A DNA stretch of 39,637 nt. Source: Nonomuraea aridisoli (GTDB lineage: Bacteria > Actinomycetota > Actinomycetes > Streptosporangiales > Streptosporangiaceae). The stretch spans positions 1 to 39,637 of the forward strand of contig NZ_POUD01000058.1 of NCBI RefSeq assembly GCF_003236395.1, given 5' to 3'. Below are positions 32,743 through 39,637 of the stretch, piece by piece. The translations under genes were made by a program, and so were the position numbers. The notes beneath the pieces are model-generated. The model ran no database searches and was not told the DNA's origin. It saw nothing but the letters and a program-made list of their open reading frames with translations. Each line of letters starts with the position of its first letter. Positions within the stretch are counted from its first letter, which is position 1.

Positions 32743-34010
32743 ACCGCCTCCACTTTCTGCAGCACCTTCCGCCTCCGCTGCCGGCCAAGCTGAGCAGCCT
32801 GGACCTCACCAGCGGCCCGGCACGGTCGCTGGGCAGCGACTGGTGGCATGTGCCCGACCCGGACAACGGGCCGGCGGCGCTGCGCCGCCCCGCCGTCCGC
32901 GCCCGCGCCCGGCTGCAGCGCCTCCTCCACTACCTATGGGATGGGCCCGCGCCGAGCTTCGCCGGCGCTGTGTGCCAGCACGACACGCGGCCCGGCCACC
33001 CCGGGACCCGCGTCTACGGCGGCATTCACCTTGATGGCGTCCTGCACTACCTGTCGGACGCGGGCAGCCTCCCGCCCGTCCCCTTGCGGCACATCGGCGG
33101 TGTGCGTCTGATCGCCGGCTCCTGTCTGTTCAGTGCGCAGGCGGCGCAACTCGTCCTGAGCAGCCGGCGTCGTTTTCCCATCACCGACCTGCGGCGCAGG
33201 CTCTTACCGGAGCGCGCGACCGGCCTGCATCTGAGCCCGGACCTCACCGTGTACGAACACGACACCAGCGCGCGGCTGGCGCGCGCGGCTACGAGCCTGG
33301 CCGCGCGCATCCCCTTCGACGTCGGCGTCACTCACGTGCTCGCCGTGCCCCGTGCGGCCACCATGCTGCACCTGTTCGGATCCGCTCAGCTCGGACTGGT
33401 GCCGCTCGATCTGTTCGAGCAGTGGTGCGCGGCGGTCGCCGAGCGCCACGAACGCGTCCGCTATCTCCTGCGTGTCCACTGGCAGAACGCCTGGGCTGCC
33501 GTAGACGCATCACGGCCGCTGGAGCTGATCGAGGTGGATGAGCTCCAGCCGGTAGAAGACCTGCTGCGGCGCGCCCTGGCCGCCGGGACCATGCCCACCC
33601 TCGGGGACCTGGTCGAGGCCGCCGCCGCCCAGGACGAGCTCTGGCAGCACCTCATCGCGATCAACCCGCCCGCCACCGCGACGGACCTGGCCAACCTCAG
33701 CTACGCCGCCTCCTACCTGCGCCTTCCGGGTGCGACTCTCGCGGTGGAAAACATTCAGGAACACAAGATCCTCCTGCATGCGTTGCGGCTGCGACCGCTG
33801 CTGGAGCACCGGATCAGGCACGTGCCCGCGCTCATGGGGCTCTACCCGCTGGGCCGCATCTGGGCGCGCACCCCGAACGGCGACCTCCACCCGCACCTGT
33901 TCAGCCACGATCCAGGACTCGAAGCGCTCGACGCCGGCGGCCGGCGCGTAGACCTCGCCGAGCTCGCCACCGGCCTGTATCGCAGCGACGCGCTGGCGGT
34001 TCGCCGATGA
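32739..34010 (+). CDS. Unknown 423-aa protein in the SARP-linked operon
   Basis: It starts at ATG 32739 inside the ThDP-like stop (ATGA); an ATG at 32727 is in frame but has a poorer context. No known domain is recognised. Notable parts are GSDWWHVPDPDNGPAALRRP and a VYGGIHLDGVLHYLSDAG segment. The middle is helical and the last part reads TLAVENIQEHKILLHALRLR followed by LGRIWARTPNGDLHPHLFS. It is soluble with no signal peptide. A conserved role with the ThDP-like and decarboxylase proteins is implied only by tight coupling. Confidence 0.7.
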   Translation: MNRLHFLQHLPPPLPAKLSSLDLTSGPARSLGSDWWHVPDPDNGPAALRRPAVRARARLQRLLHYLWDGPAPSFAGAVCQHDTRPGHPGTRVYGGIHLDGVLHYLSDAGSLPPVPLRHIGGVRLIAGSCLFSAQAAQLVLSSRRRFPITDLRRRLLPERATGLHLSPDLTVYEHDTSARLARAATSLAARIPFDVGVTHVLAVPRAATMLHLFGSAQLGLVPLDLFEQWCAAVAERHERVRYLLRVHWQNAWAAVDASRPLELIEVDELQPVEDLLRRALAAGTMPTLGDLVEAAAAQDELWQHLIAINPPATATDLANLSYAASYLRLPGATLAVENIQEHKILLHALRLRPLLEHRIRHVPALMGLYPLGRIWARTPNGDLHPHLFSHDPGLEALDAGGRRVDLAELATGLYRSDALAVRR

Positions 34011-34230
34011 GCCCGCCCATCACCCCGCCGCCACCCGCACAGCCGCCCGTGCCATCGGATACGGCGACCCCGACCGCGAACAACGCACCCTGGGCCAGGC
34101 CGCGCTCATGGCCGGCGCGGCGGGCGGCATCGGCGCGGCCGTCGTCGCTGTCCTGGCCCGCGCCAGCAACATCACGATGCAGACCCTCCTCGTCGACGGC
34201 GCAGCCATCCCTAACCGGCTGACCGGCTGA
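34007..34230 (+). pseudogene. Small membrane-helix ORF with an apparent frameshift near its start
   Basis: ATG 34007 overlaps the upstream stop but leads into an implausible Pro/Ser/Arg-rich frame ending at 34222. The +2 frame has better composition: TRTAARAIGYGDPDREQRTL, then a hydrophobic helix LMAGAAGGIGAAVVAVLA, then NITMQTLLVDGAAIPNRLTG to a stop at 34230. That frame has no ATG or GTG start before ATG 34108. One base lost in the CCGCCGCCACCC run would join the coupled start to the good frame, giving about 73 aa. It is either a sequencing error, a true frameshift, or a 40-aa ORF from 34108. Confidence 0.4.
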
Positions 34231-34282
34231 CATGCATCCCCATTCGCTCCCGCACATAGGAAAACAAGGAGAACCCCCTCAT

Positions 34283-35515
34283 ATGTCCGCCCTACCGCCA
34301 GCCCCGGCCCCGCCGGTCCAACGGCTCGCCCCTGTCCAGATCGACCGGCCGGTTCCCGGCAGCACACGCGACCTGGACGATGCACGCGACCGCAGCCCGG
34401 TGGCCGAAACACCGCTTTTGGTGATCGATCTGCGGCAGATCCGGTCGAACGCCCACGCAATCGCCGCCGCTTTCTCCGGCATGGACCCGCTGGTGTACTA
34501 CGCCGTCAAAGCCAACCCGGCCCCCGAAATCCTGTCGACGCTGGCGGCCGCAGGCTGCCGCTTCGACATCGCCTCCCTGGGCGAGGCCCGCGCGGCGCTG
34601 GCCGCAGGAGCTCCGGCCGGCCATCTGGCCTACACCACCACCATCAAGAAGGCCGGTGACATCAGGGCCGCGTATGAGCTGGGGGTGACGCTGTACACCG
34701 CCGACAGCCCAGACGAAATCGACAAGATCTCCGCCGCCGCGCCGGGCGCCTGGGTGGCCATCCGCATCGCCGTCGACAACACGGGCGCCGCCGCACCCTT
34801 CGGCAGCAAATTCGGGTGCGCGCCTGAGCAGGCGGCCGACCTGCTCAGGCGAGCGACCCGGGTCGGGCTCATCCCGGCGGGAGTCAGCTGCCATGTCGGA
34901 TCCCAGCAGCTCGATGTGCACGCATGGGACAAGCCCATCGCCGCCGCGGCCAGCATCTATCGCGCGTTCGGCGGCGAGCTGCCCATGCTGAACCTGGGCG
35001 GGGGACTGCCAGCGACCTACACCGACCCGGTTCCCGCAGTGGGCCGGTACGCCGCCGCCATCAGCCAGAGCCTGGACCGGCATTTCGGCGCGAGCCGGCC
35101 GCACATCATCCTCGAACCCGGCCGGGCCATCGCCGCCTCCGCCGGGGTGATCCATTGCGAAGTCGTGCAAGTCACTCACCGGCACGGCCAGCGATGGGTG
35201 TATCTGGACGTGGGCCGTTACGGCGGTCTGGCCGAGACCGAGGGCGAGGCGATCAGGTACCCGATGCACGCCCCCGACGTCGGCGGCCCGCTCGGGCCGG
35301 TCATCGTGGCCGGACCCACCGCCGACGGCGACGACGTGCTCTACCACCGCTACCGTCCCGAGCTGCCGCTTGCGCTGCGCGCCGGCGACCGCGTCGTGAT
35401 CGGCTGCACCGGCGCCTACACCGCCAGCTACGCCGCCGTCTCGTTCAACGGTCTGCCGCCGCTCGCCGTACGCTGCGCCTTCGACTCCGCCCCGGTGGCA
35501 TGGAGCAGCCGGTGA
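34283..35515 (+). CDS. PLP-dependent decarboxylase, ODC/DapDC fold type III, active-site Cys replaced
   Basis: This encodes 410 aa from ATG 34283 with AAGGAG upstream. Fold type III group IV features are present: Lys76 in YYAVKANP (PLP Schiff base), His204 in SCHVGSQ, LNLGGGLP, phosphate-binding EPGR (278-281), and Tyr379 with GAYTASYAAVSFNG from the partner subunit. The family loop GPTCDSxD reads GPTADGDD, so the catalytic Cys (Cys360 in eukaryotic ODC) is Ala347. In ODC that Cys guides reprotonation, and its loss favours side reactions such as transamination, so chemistry here may differ. The next two genes complete a polyamine-type pathway. Substrate (ornithine, lysine, DAP or other) is not decidable. 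Confidence 0.85.
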   Translation: MSALPPAPAPPVQRLAPVQIDRPVPGSTRDLDDARDRSPVAETPLLVIDLRQIRSNAHAIAAAFSGMDPLVYYAVKANPAPEILSTLAAAGCRFDIASLGEARAALAAGAPAGHLAYTTTIKKAGDIRAAYELGVTLYTADSPDEIDKISAAAPGAWVAIRIAVDNTGAAAPFGSKFGCAPEQAADLLRRATRVGLIPAGVSCHVGSQQLDVHAWDKPIAAAASIYRAFGGELPMLNLGGGLPATYTDPVPAVGRYAAAISQSLDRHFGASRPHIILEPGRAIAASAGVIHCEVVQVTHRHGQRWVYLDVGRYGGLAETEGEAIRYPMHAPDVGGPLGPVIVAGPTADGDDVLYHRYRPELPLALRAGDRVVIGCTGAYTASYAAVSFNGLPPLAVRCAFDSAPVAWSSR

Positions 35516-35925
35516 GCACCCAGCCACCGGCCACCGGCGCCTTCCAGGGACGGCATGTGCTGGGGGAGATCTACGGCGTCGACCCCGGCCTGCTCAACGA
35601 CGAGGAGCGCCTGTGCGCGCTTCTGCGCGAGGCGCTGACCGAGGCGAAGGCCACGGTCCTGGACGTGCGCAGCCACCACTTCGCCCCGCAAGGCGTCACG
35701 GTGATGGCGCTGCTGGCCGAGTCGCACGCCTCCTGCCACACCTACCCGGAGTACGGCTGCGCCTACGTCGATTTCTTCACCTGCGGCACGGCGGCGGACC
35801 CGGCCGAGGCGCTGCACAACCTGAGCAAGGCTCTTCGGCCCACCCGATACCACGTCGTCGTCCTGGACCGCGGCGTACCAGCTCTCCCCATCCCCTTGAC
35901 CGCTTCCGGAAAGGCGCACCCATGA
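35512..35925 (+). CDS. speH: S-adenosylmethionine decarboxylase proenzyme (SpeH type)
   Basis: This encodes 137 aa from GTG 35512 (GGAG 5-8 nt upstream, overlapping the previous stop); ATG 35500 is an alternative. The self-processing site LLAESHASCHTYPE is intact: cleavage between Glu70 and Ser71 would make the pyruvoyl group, with His76 and Cys91 (FFTCG) as catalytic residues. Length matches the short bacterial class. It makes decarboxylated AdoMet, the aminopropyl donor for the next gene. It overlaps that gene by ATGA. Its presence within a biosynthetic operon suggests pathway-dedicated aminopropyl supply. Confidence 0.92.
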   Translation: MSTQPPATGAFQGRHVLGEIYGVDPGLLNDEERLCALLREALTEAKATVLDVRSHHFAPQGVTVMALLAESHASCHTYPEYGCAYVDFFTCGTAADPAEALHNLSKALRPTRYHVVVLDRGVPALPIPLTASGKAHP

Positions 35926-36833
35926 CGAAGTACGTGACCGAGACTCTGTCGCCGGGCCTGACCCGCACGTGGACGATCCACGACATCGTCTACGAGACGA
36001 CGACTGCCTACCAGCACGTGCTGATCGCCGACACTCAGCACGGCCGCACGCTCTTCTGCGGCGACGCCGGCGCGCTGGAGCGGCAAAGCTCCGTGCTGTC
36101 GCAACTCGTCTATCACGAGTCGCTGATGGTGCCGCCGCTGGCGCTCGCACCCGCCCTGGACCGGGTGCTGATCATCGGCAGCAGCGAGGGTGTCGCCAGC
36201 CAGATCGCCCTCGATGCCGGCGCCGCCCGCGTCGACCATGTCGACGTCGACCTCGAGTGCGTGCGCGCGTGCGCCGAGCACCTGCCCTACGGCTACATCC
36301 CGGGCGACGTCGATGCCGCCCTGGCCGGACAGGCTGCGGGCGGCCGGCTGCGCCTGTACGCCGAGGACGGCCACGCCTTCGTCCAGGACCGGCTCGACGA
36401 AGGCACCCGCTACGACGCGATCATCATCGATCTTCCCGATGAAGCGTCCGAGAGCGACGCCCAGCACAACCGGCTCTACGAGCTGAGCTTCCTCACCCGC
36501 TGCACGGAGCTGCTGAGCGCCGGCGGTGTGATCTCCACTCAGGCCGGGTGCCCGACGCTGTGGCGGCAGGACTCCCTGCGCCAAGCGCTGGCGCGATTCA
36601 CCACGGCGTTCCCGAGCATGCTGTGTTACAGCAGCTGGGAACACGAGTGGGCGTTCCTCACCGGCTCTGCGCAGGCGGCTGACAGCCCGCTGTCCACGCT
36701 GCTCCAGCGTCGCCTGCCCGCCCTGCCCTACCGCCCGCAGACGATGGACGCGGTCAGCGCCGCCAGCGCCACCATCCTGCCCTACCACCTGCGATCCGCG
36801 GTGGCCCCGTCTGACGGCCAGGAGCCGCGGTGA
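35922..36833 (+). CDS. speE: Polyamine aminopropyltransferase (spermidine synthase-like)
   Basis: This encodes 303 aa from ATG 35922. Spermidine-synthase features: an N-terminal beta region, YHE in QLVYHESLM, the nucleotide-binding VLIIGSSEGVASQIALDAGA (usual GGGEG changed to GSSEG), the acidic HVDVDLECVRACAEHL, AEDGHAFV, and the catalytic D-x-x-D as DLPDE. In the usual DExxYHE substrate motif the acidic pair is Ser-Gln here, so the amine acceptor may not be putrescine. Known members transfer aminopropyl from decarboxylated AdoMet. It is coupled upstream to the AdoMet decarboxylase and its stop overlaps the next ATG. Confidence 0.87.
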   Translation: MTKYVTETLSPGLTRTWTIHDIVYETTTAYQHVLIADTQHGRTLFCGDAGALERQSSVLSQLVYHESLMVPPLALAPALDRVLIIGSSEGVASQIALDAGAARVDHVDVDLECVRACAEHLPYGYIPGDVDAALAGQAAGGRLRLYAEDGHAFVQDRLDEGTRYDAIIIDLPDEASESDAQHNRLYELSFLTRCTELLSAGGVISTQAGCPTLWRQDSLRQALARFTTAFPSMLCYSSWEHEWAFLTGSAQAADSPLSTLLQRRLPALPYRPQTMDAVSAASATILPYHLRSAVAPSDGQEPR

Positions 36834-37048
36834 TGGGTATCGCCATGATCAGATCCGGTCGCCCGAACATGACGCTCGCGGCCAGGATCCGCGCCGCGGC
36901 GGCCACCGCGTCCCAGGCCCGCGACAAAAACGAGCGGTCCGCCACGCCCTGCCTCATCGCGGCCAGCCCTGCCGACGGCCGGCCGCCGCGCCCCCGGGAC
37001 GCCGCACCGCTCATCGGCCTGCCCGCCAGTCAGTGGGGGGACCCCTGA
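36833..37048 (+). CDS. Small unknown basic protein after the aminopropyltransferase
   Basis: This encodes 71 aa from ATG 36833 (TGATG overlap with the previous stop, GGAG 8 nt upstream). The N-terminal half is a basic amphipathic helix (MTLAARIRAAAATASQARDK); the rest is Pro/Arg/Ala-rich and probably disordered, ending LIGLPASQWGDP. It lacks Cys and Ser/Thr clusters typical of RiPP cores. It could be a carrier, regulator or non-functional spacer; coding status rests mainly on coupling. Confidence 0.45.
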   Translation: MGIAMIRSGRPNMTLAARIRAAAATASQARDKNERSATPCLIAASPADGRPPRPRDAAPLIGLPASQWGDP

Positions 37049-37152
37049 TAAGGCCGCCGCCCGAGCACTCGCTGTGGCTCCGCCGACTACGCCGTCGTGG
37101 CGGGGTCACAGCGCATCCGATCCCCACCCACGAACACGTCTGGAGCCCTGCC

Positions 37153-37761
37153 ATGACGTCAACCACGGATCCCGACATCCTGCGCGTCGACCTACACATG
37201 ATCACCCGCATCCTGCTCGCGCACGACGGCTCAACTACGAATCTCCTCACCACCGCGCTGAAGGAGCCCCTCGGAATCCGGGTGGTACTCCAAGCCACCC
37301 GCCCGGCCGCCAGCGTCCTGACGCCCGCCGTCCAAACCCGGATGGGCGCCGGAAGCGACGACGCCATGATTCTGCGCCGATCGAATCTGATCATGACCAG
37401 GACCGGCGCCGAGATCACGGCCAACAAGGTCGTGCTGGACCCCGCTCATCCCAGCGTGTCCCCGCTGGTAGAAGGCATCGACGTCCCGATCGGCCGCCTT
37501 CTGGCCGCCCACCAGGTCGAACAGCGGCGAGAACTGCTCGACCGAGGCGTGCGCCGCTGGTCGTGGGGTTCACCGGACCCGCTCAGCCAGTCCCGGCCCA
37601 GCGTCTGGCGCTCGTATCTGATCGTCCTGCAAGGCCGGCCCGCGCTCTACGTCGAGGAAATCTTCCACCCGAACCTCATCCCCGCATCGCCCGACATGCT
37701 CGCCGACCTCGACCTCGACCTCGGCTCCGGTACCGAGCTCAGTCCCACCCCTGCTGGATGA
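37153..37761 (+). CDS. Chorismate pyruvate-lyase-like protein (DUF98, Rv2949c type)
   Basis: This encodes 202 aa from ATG 37153 with CTGGAG upstream. Landmarks of the DUF98 group: RILLAHDGSTTNLL near the N-terminus, RRSNLIMTRTGAEITANKVV, VPIGRLLAAHQVEQRRELLD, and the C-terminal RSYLIVLQGRPALYVEEIF with the conserved Glu pair. Mycobacterial Rv2949c of this group converts chorismate to 4-hydroxybenzoate and pyruvate. An isochorismatase gene follows 38 bp downstream, so chorismate-derived aromatic acids are the expected building blocks. Confidence 0.8.
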   Translation: MTSTTDPDILRVDLHMITRILLAHDGSTTNLLTTALKEPLGIRVVLQATRPAASVLTPAVQTRMGAGSDDAMILRRSNLIMTRTGAEITANKVVLDPAHPSVSPLVEGIDVPIGRLLAAHQVEQRRELLDRGVRRWSWGSPDPLSQSRPSVWRSYLIVLQGRPALYVEEIFHPNLIPASPDMLADLDLDLGSGTELSPTPAG

Positions 37762-37799
37762 GATGCGCTGCCCGCATCTCAAGAGAGGACCTTTCGCCG

Positions 37800-38492
37800 A
37801 TGTCGCTGCCGCCCGCCGCCGACACCTACCTGCCGCCCCCGCCGCCCGCTGGCGCCTTCGACGACTGGCAGATCGATCCCGGCCGGATTGTGCTGCTCAT
37901 TCAGGACATGCAGTACCACCTGCTGAGGTCGTTCCCCTCCGCTGCTGCGCCGGTGACCGACCTGCTCGCCAACGTGGCGGCGCTGCGCGAGACCTTTCAT
38001 GAGGCCGCGATCCCGGTGCTGTACACGGTGGAGCCGGGAGGACAAGACCCCGACGAGCGCGGGCTCCTGACCGACCGGTGGGGGCCCGGGCCGCGGACGG
38101 ACCCCGCCGATATCGACCTGCCGCCCGTCCTCGTGCCGGGTCCGTATGACCGGGTCATCGTCAAACGGCGCTATTCGGCGTTCTTCGAGACGGCGCTGGA
38201 GGAGGTCCTGGACGAGCTGGGCCGCGACCAGCTGCTCATCTGCGGCCTGCACGCCCACATCGGGGTTTTGGCCACCGCCCTGGACGCGTACATGCGCGAC
38301 ATCCGCCCGTTCGTCGTCAGCGACGGTGTGGCCGGTTTCTGCCGCGACCGGCATGCGGCGGCGCTGCACCTGGTCGCGCACGGCTGGGGCCGGGTGCTAT
38401 CGACCGAACAGGTGCGGGCCGGGCTACGAGCCCGCAAGCTCACCGCTTCACCCGTCCTGCGTTGCCCGGTCTTGACCCCATCGATTTCATGA
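37800..38492 (+). CDS. Isochorismatase, EntB/PhzD type
   Basis: This encodes 230 aa from ATG 37800 with AGAGAGGA upstream. Catalytic residues are Asp36 (IQDMQYH) and Lys122 (IVKRRYSAFF). In ICGLHAHIGVLATA the usual hydrolase Cys is Gly155, exactly as in EntB and PhzD, which hydrolyse the vinyl ether of isochorismate or its amino analogue without a nucleophilic Cys. VEPGGQDPDERGLLTDRWGP also matches this subgroup. The C-terminus is short and carries no aryl-carrier domain. The product would be 2,3-dihydro-2,3-dihydroxybenzoate or a related diene. No isochorismate synthase or EntA-type dehydrogenase lies in the window. Confidence 0.9.
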   Translation: MSLPPAADTYLPPPPPAGAFDDWQIDPGRIVLLIQDMQYHLLRSFPSAAAPVTDLLANVAALRETFHEAAIPVLYTVEPGGQDPDERGLLTDRWGPGPRTDPADIDLPPVLVPGPYDRVIVKRRYSAFFETALEEVLDELGRDQLLICGLHAHIGVLATALDAYMRDIRPFVVSDGVAGFCRDRHAAALHLVAHGWGRVLSTEQVRAGLRARKLTASPVLRCPVLTPSIS

Positions 38493-38504
38493 GAGGAGCC
38501 GCCA

Positions 38505-39637
38505 GTGACATGGCAAGCCCTGAGCGACGAGGCTCAGGCGGCCATCGGTGAGGTGTGCCGCGTCTACGGGGCCGCCCTGGCCGACTACTGCCGCGCCGAG
38601 CTGAGCGAGGGGGACGCCGAGCAGGCCGCGTGCGCGGCGCTGATCAGCGCCCACGATCACGTCGGCCGTCTGGCCGAGCCGGAACAACTGCGCGCCTGGC
38701 TGTACGCCCTGGCCCGCGCCCACCGCACCCTCCTGGCCACGGCGAATGCCGCCAGCACCGGATCCTGGACTCGGCCCGGCGCGGGCTCGCTCCTGGCCGA
38801 GGCGCTGACGGCGCTGCCCAAGCCGTATCAGGAGGTCCTGGACCTGGCTGTTCGGCATCGTCTCAGCCACCTGGAGATCGCCCTGATCTTCGATGCGGGC
38901 GCAGTCGAGGTCGAGCACCTGGTGGCCGCCGCGGCGCACCGGCTGGAAACCTGGATCGCTGCCGTCAGCGCCGCCCGCTCGGGCGGCTGCCAGGAACTGG
39001 CCAAGGCCCTGGCTGGTCCGGCGCCGCCCTCGCGGCGGCTCCGGACCCACATCAGCCAGCACATCGACCGCTGTGTCACCTGCCAGAGCGCGCCTCGGAC
39101 CACCACGGCCGCGGCGCTGCTCCAGCAGATGCCGATCAAGGCCGCGCCCGCCACGATGGCCGTCCGCTTGACGGAGGCGCAGCCGCTCGCCGGCGACGTG
39201 GAATGGCGCGCTGACGGCTTCCCACCCCAGACGCACACCCTGCAGGAGGCGCTCGCGGACCTCCCTCCTGCACCGGCCGCCCGTCCGGCGGCCGGCGGCC
39301 ATGGCAACCGGCCTGCTCCGGATCGCGATGAGGAGTTCCGCGCCTGGGAACGACGCAGCCAGGCGAGCGAGGAATTCTGGGACCGCCGCGACGATGAGGC
39401 CGACCCGGAGGCGCGGCTGTCGCTGCGGCCCCTGCTGCCCGTGGTCCGAGTCGGCGGCCTCATCGTCGCTGGGGTGGCCACCGTGCTCGGCGCCGGGGCG
39501 GCCTGGTCGTCCCTGCAGCCGAACCCGCGGCCGGTGGCGGCGGTGGCGCCCGGCGCTTCTGCCACCGTCACCTTGCTGGCCGACCCTCCGTTGCTGGATC
39601 CGCTCCCCGAAGACCCTCCCACCGAACAGCGCACGGA
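38505..39637 (+). CDS. Sigma-like HTH protein with zinc-finger and membrane segment, partial
   Basis: It starts at GTG 38505 behind GAGAGGAGCC and stays open to the window end (377 codons, C-terminus missing). Residues 1-150 resemble ECF sigma-factor regions: an N-terminal helical part with LRAWLYALARAHRTLL, then a region-4-like LPKPYQEVLDLAVRHRLSHL with EIALIFDAGAVEVEHLVAAA. Next comes an anti-sigma-type HxxxCxxC zinc motif (HISQHIDRCVTC, near 180-190), a charged linker, and a single membrane helix (VGGLIVAGVATVLGAGAAW). It therefore looks like a fused sigma-like/anti-sigma membrane regulator. It lies 12 bp after the isochorismatase, so it may co-regulate or terminate the operon. Confidence 0.7.
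   Translation, partial: MTWQALSDEAQAAIGEVCRVYGAALADYCRAELSEGDAEQAACAALISAHDHVGRLAEPEQLRAWLYALARAHRTLLATANAASTGSWTRPGAGSLLAEALTALPKPYQEVLDLAVRHRLSHLEIALIFDAGAVEVEHLVAAAAHRLETWIAAVSAARSGGCQELAKALAGPAPPSRRLRTHISQHIDRCVTCQSAPRTTTAAALLQQMPIKAAPATMAVRLTEAQPLAGDVEWRADGFPPQTHTLQEALADLPPAPAARPAAGGHGNRPAPDRDEEFRAWERRSQASEEFWDRRDDEADPEARLSLRPLLPVVRVGGLIVAGVATVLGAGAAWSSLQPNPRPVAAVAPGASATVTLLADPPLLDPLPEDPPTEQRT

Noticed and set aside
36833..37048. RiPP precursor in the SARP-linked operon
   Set aside because: The small protein has one Cys, no clustered Ser/Thr/Cys core and no recognisable leader motif, and no RiPP enzyme is in that operon.
1..39637. CRISPR arrays, rRNA or tRNA genes
   Set aside because: No regularly spaced repeats and no conserved rRNA or tRNA sequence were seen on either strand.

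Overview
The window is high-GC, densely packed actinomycete DNA. Many genes use GTG starts and overlap by ATGA or GTGA. Gene content (FxLD lanthipeptide genes, a SARP regulator, an SAV2177/DUF574 methyltransferase, actinobacterial IS elements) suggests a filamentous actinomycete, perhaps Streptosporangiaceae; the family-level guess is inference. No rRNA, tRNA or CRISPR array was seen.

Layout. (1) 96-8243: an FxLD-type lanthipeptide locus. It holds a small unknown gene, a PIMT-like O-methyltransferase, a 62-aa precursor with an FEPLD leader motif and four Cys, a full-length LanB dehydratase, a LanC cyclase, a second stand-alone SpaB_C-type protein and a helical unknown. No transporter or leader protease is visible. 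(2) 8451-8896: fragments of IS3 and IS256 transposases. (3) 9053-10069: two divergent paralogous secreted four-Cys proteins whose leader regions form an inverted repeat. (4) 10221-13647: a three-domain glycosyltransferase and a GT2 glycosyltransferase. (5) 13782-20710: a mobile region with a dead IS5-type element, IS630 and IS3 remnants, a tyrosine recombinase, a type II toxin-antitoxin pair, a nearly complete IS630 element with a classical -1 slippery site, and a plasmid-type HTH protein. (6) 20918-23872, minus strand: P450, small two-helix membrane protein and a divergent tyrosyl-tRNA-synthetase-like protein. (7) 24203-27913: a large SARP/NB-ARC/TPR regulator and, convergent to it, a SAM methyltransferase. 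(8) 28163-39637, plus strand: a long, tightly overlapped operon with an unknown protein, MFS exporter, small protein, a ThDP-enzyme homologue lacking key cofactor residues, a 423-aa unknown, a PLP decarboxylase homologue lacking the usual Cys, AdoMet decarboxylase, aminopropyltransferase, small proteins, a DUF98 chorismate-lyase homologue, an EntB/PhzD-type isochorismatase and a sigma-like/zinc-finger/membrane protein running off the window.

How the parts may work together. Regions 6-8 look like one uncharacterised biosynthetic locus. The same 11-bp-period heptamer repeat (CAACCRC-N4-CAACCRC) lies upstream of both the minus-strand TyrRS-like/P450 operon and the plus-strand long operon, and a weaker copy lies at the SARP promoter. 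This is the arrangement expected for SARP-controlled genes. The gene set would supply hydroxybenzoate or dihydroxybenzoate-type acids and an aminopropylated amine. Several core enzymes (TyrRS-like, ThDP-like, PLP decarboxylase-like) have lost residues that define their families. The product is not identifiable from sequence, and the locus is the best candidate here for an undescribed system.
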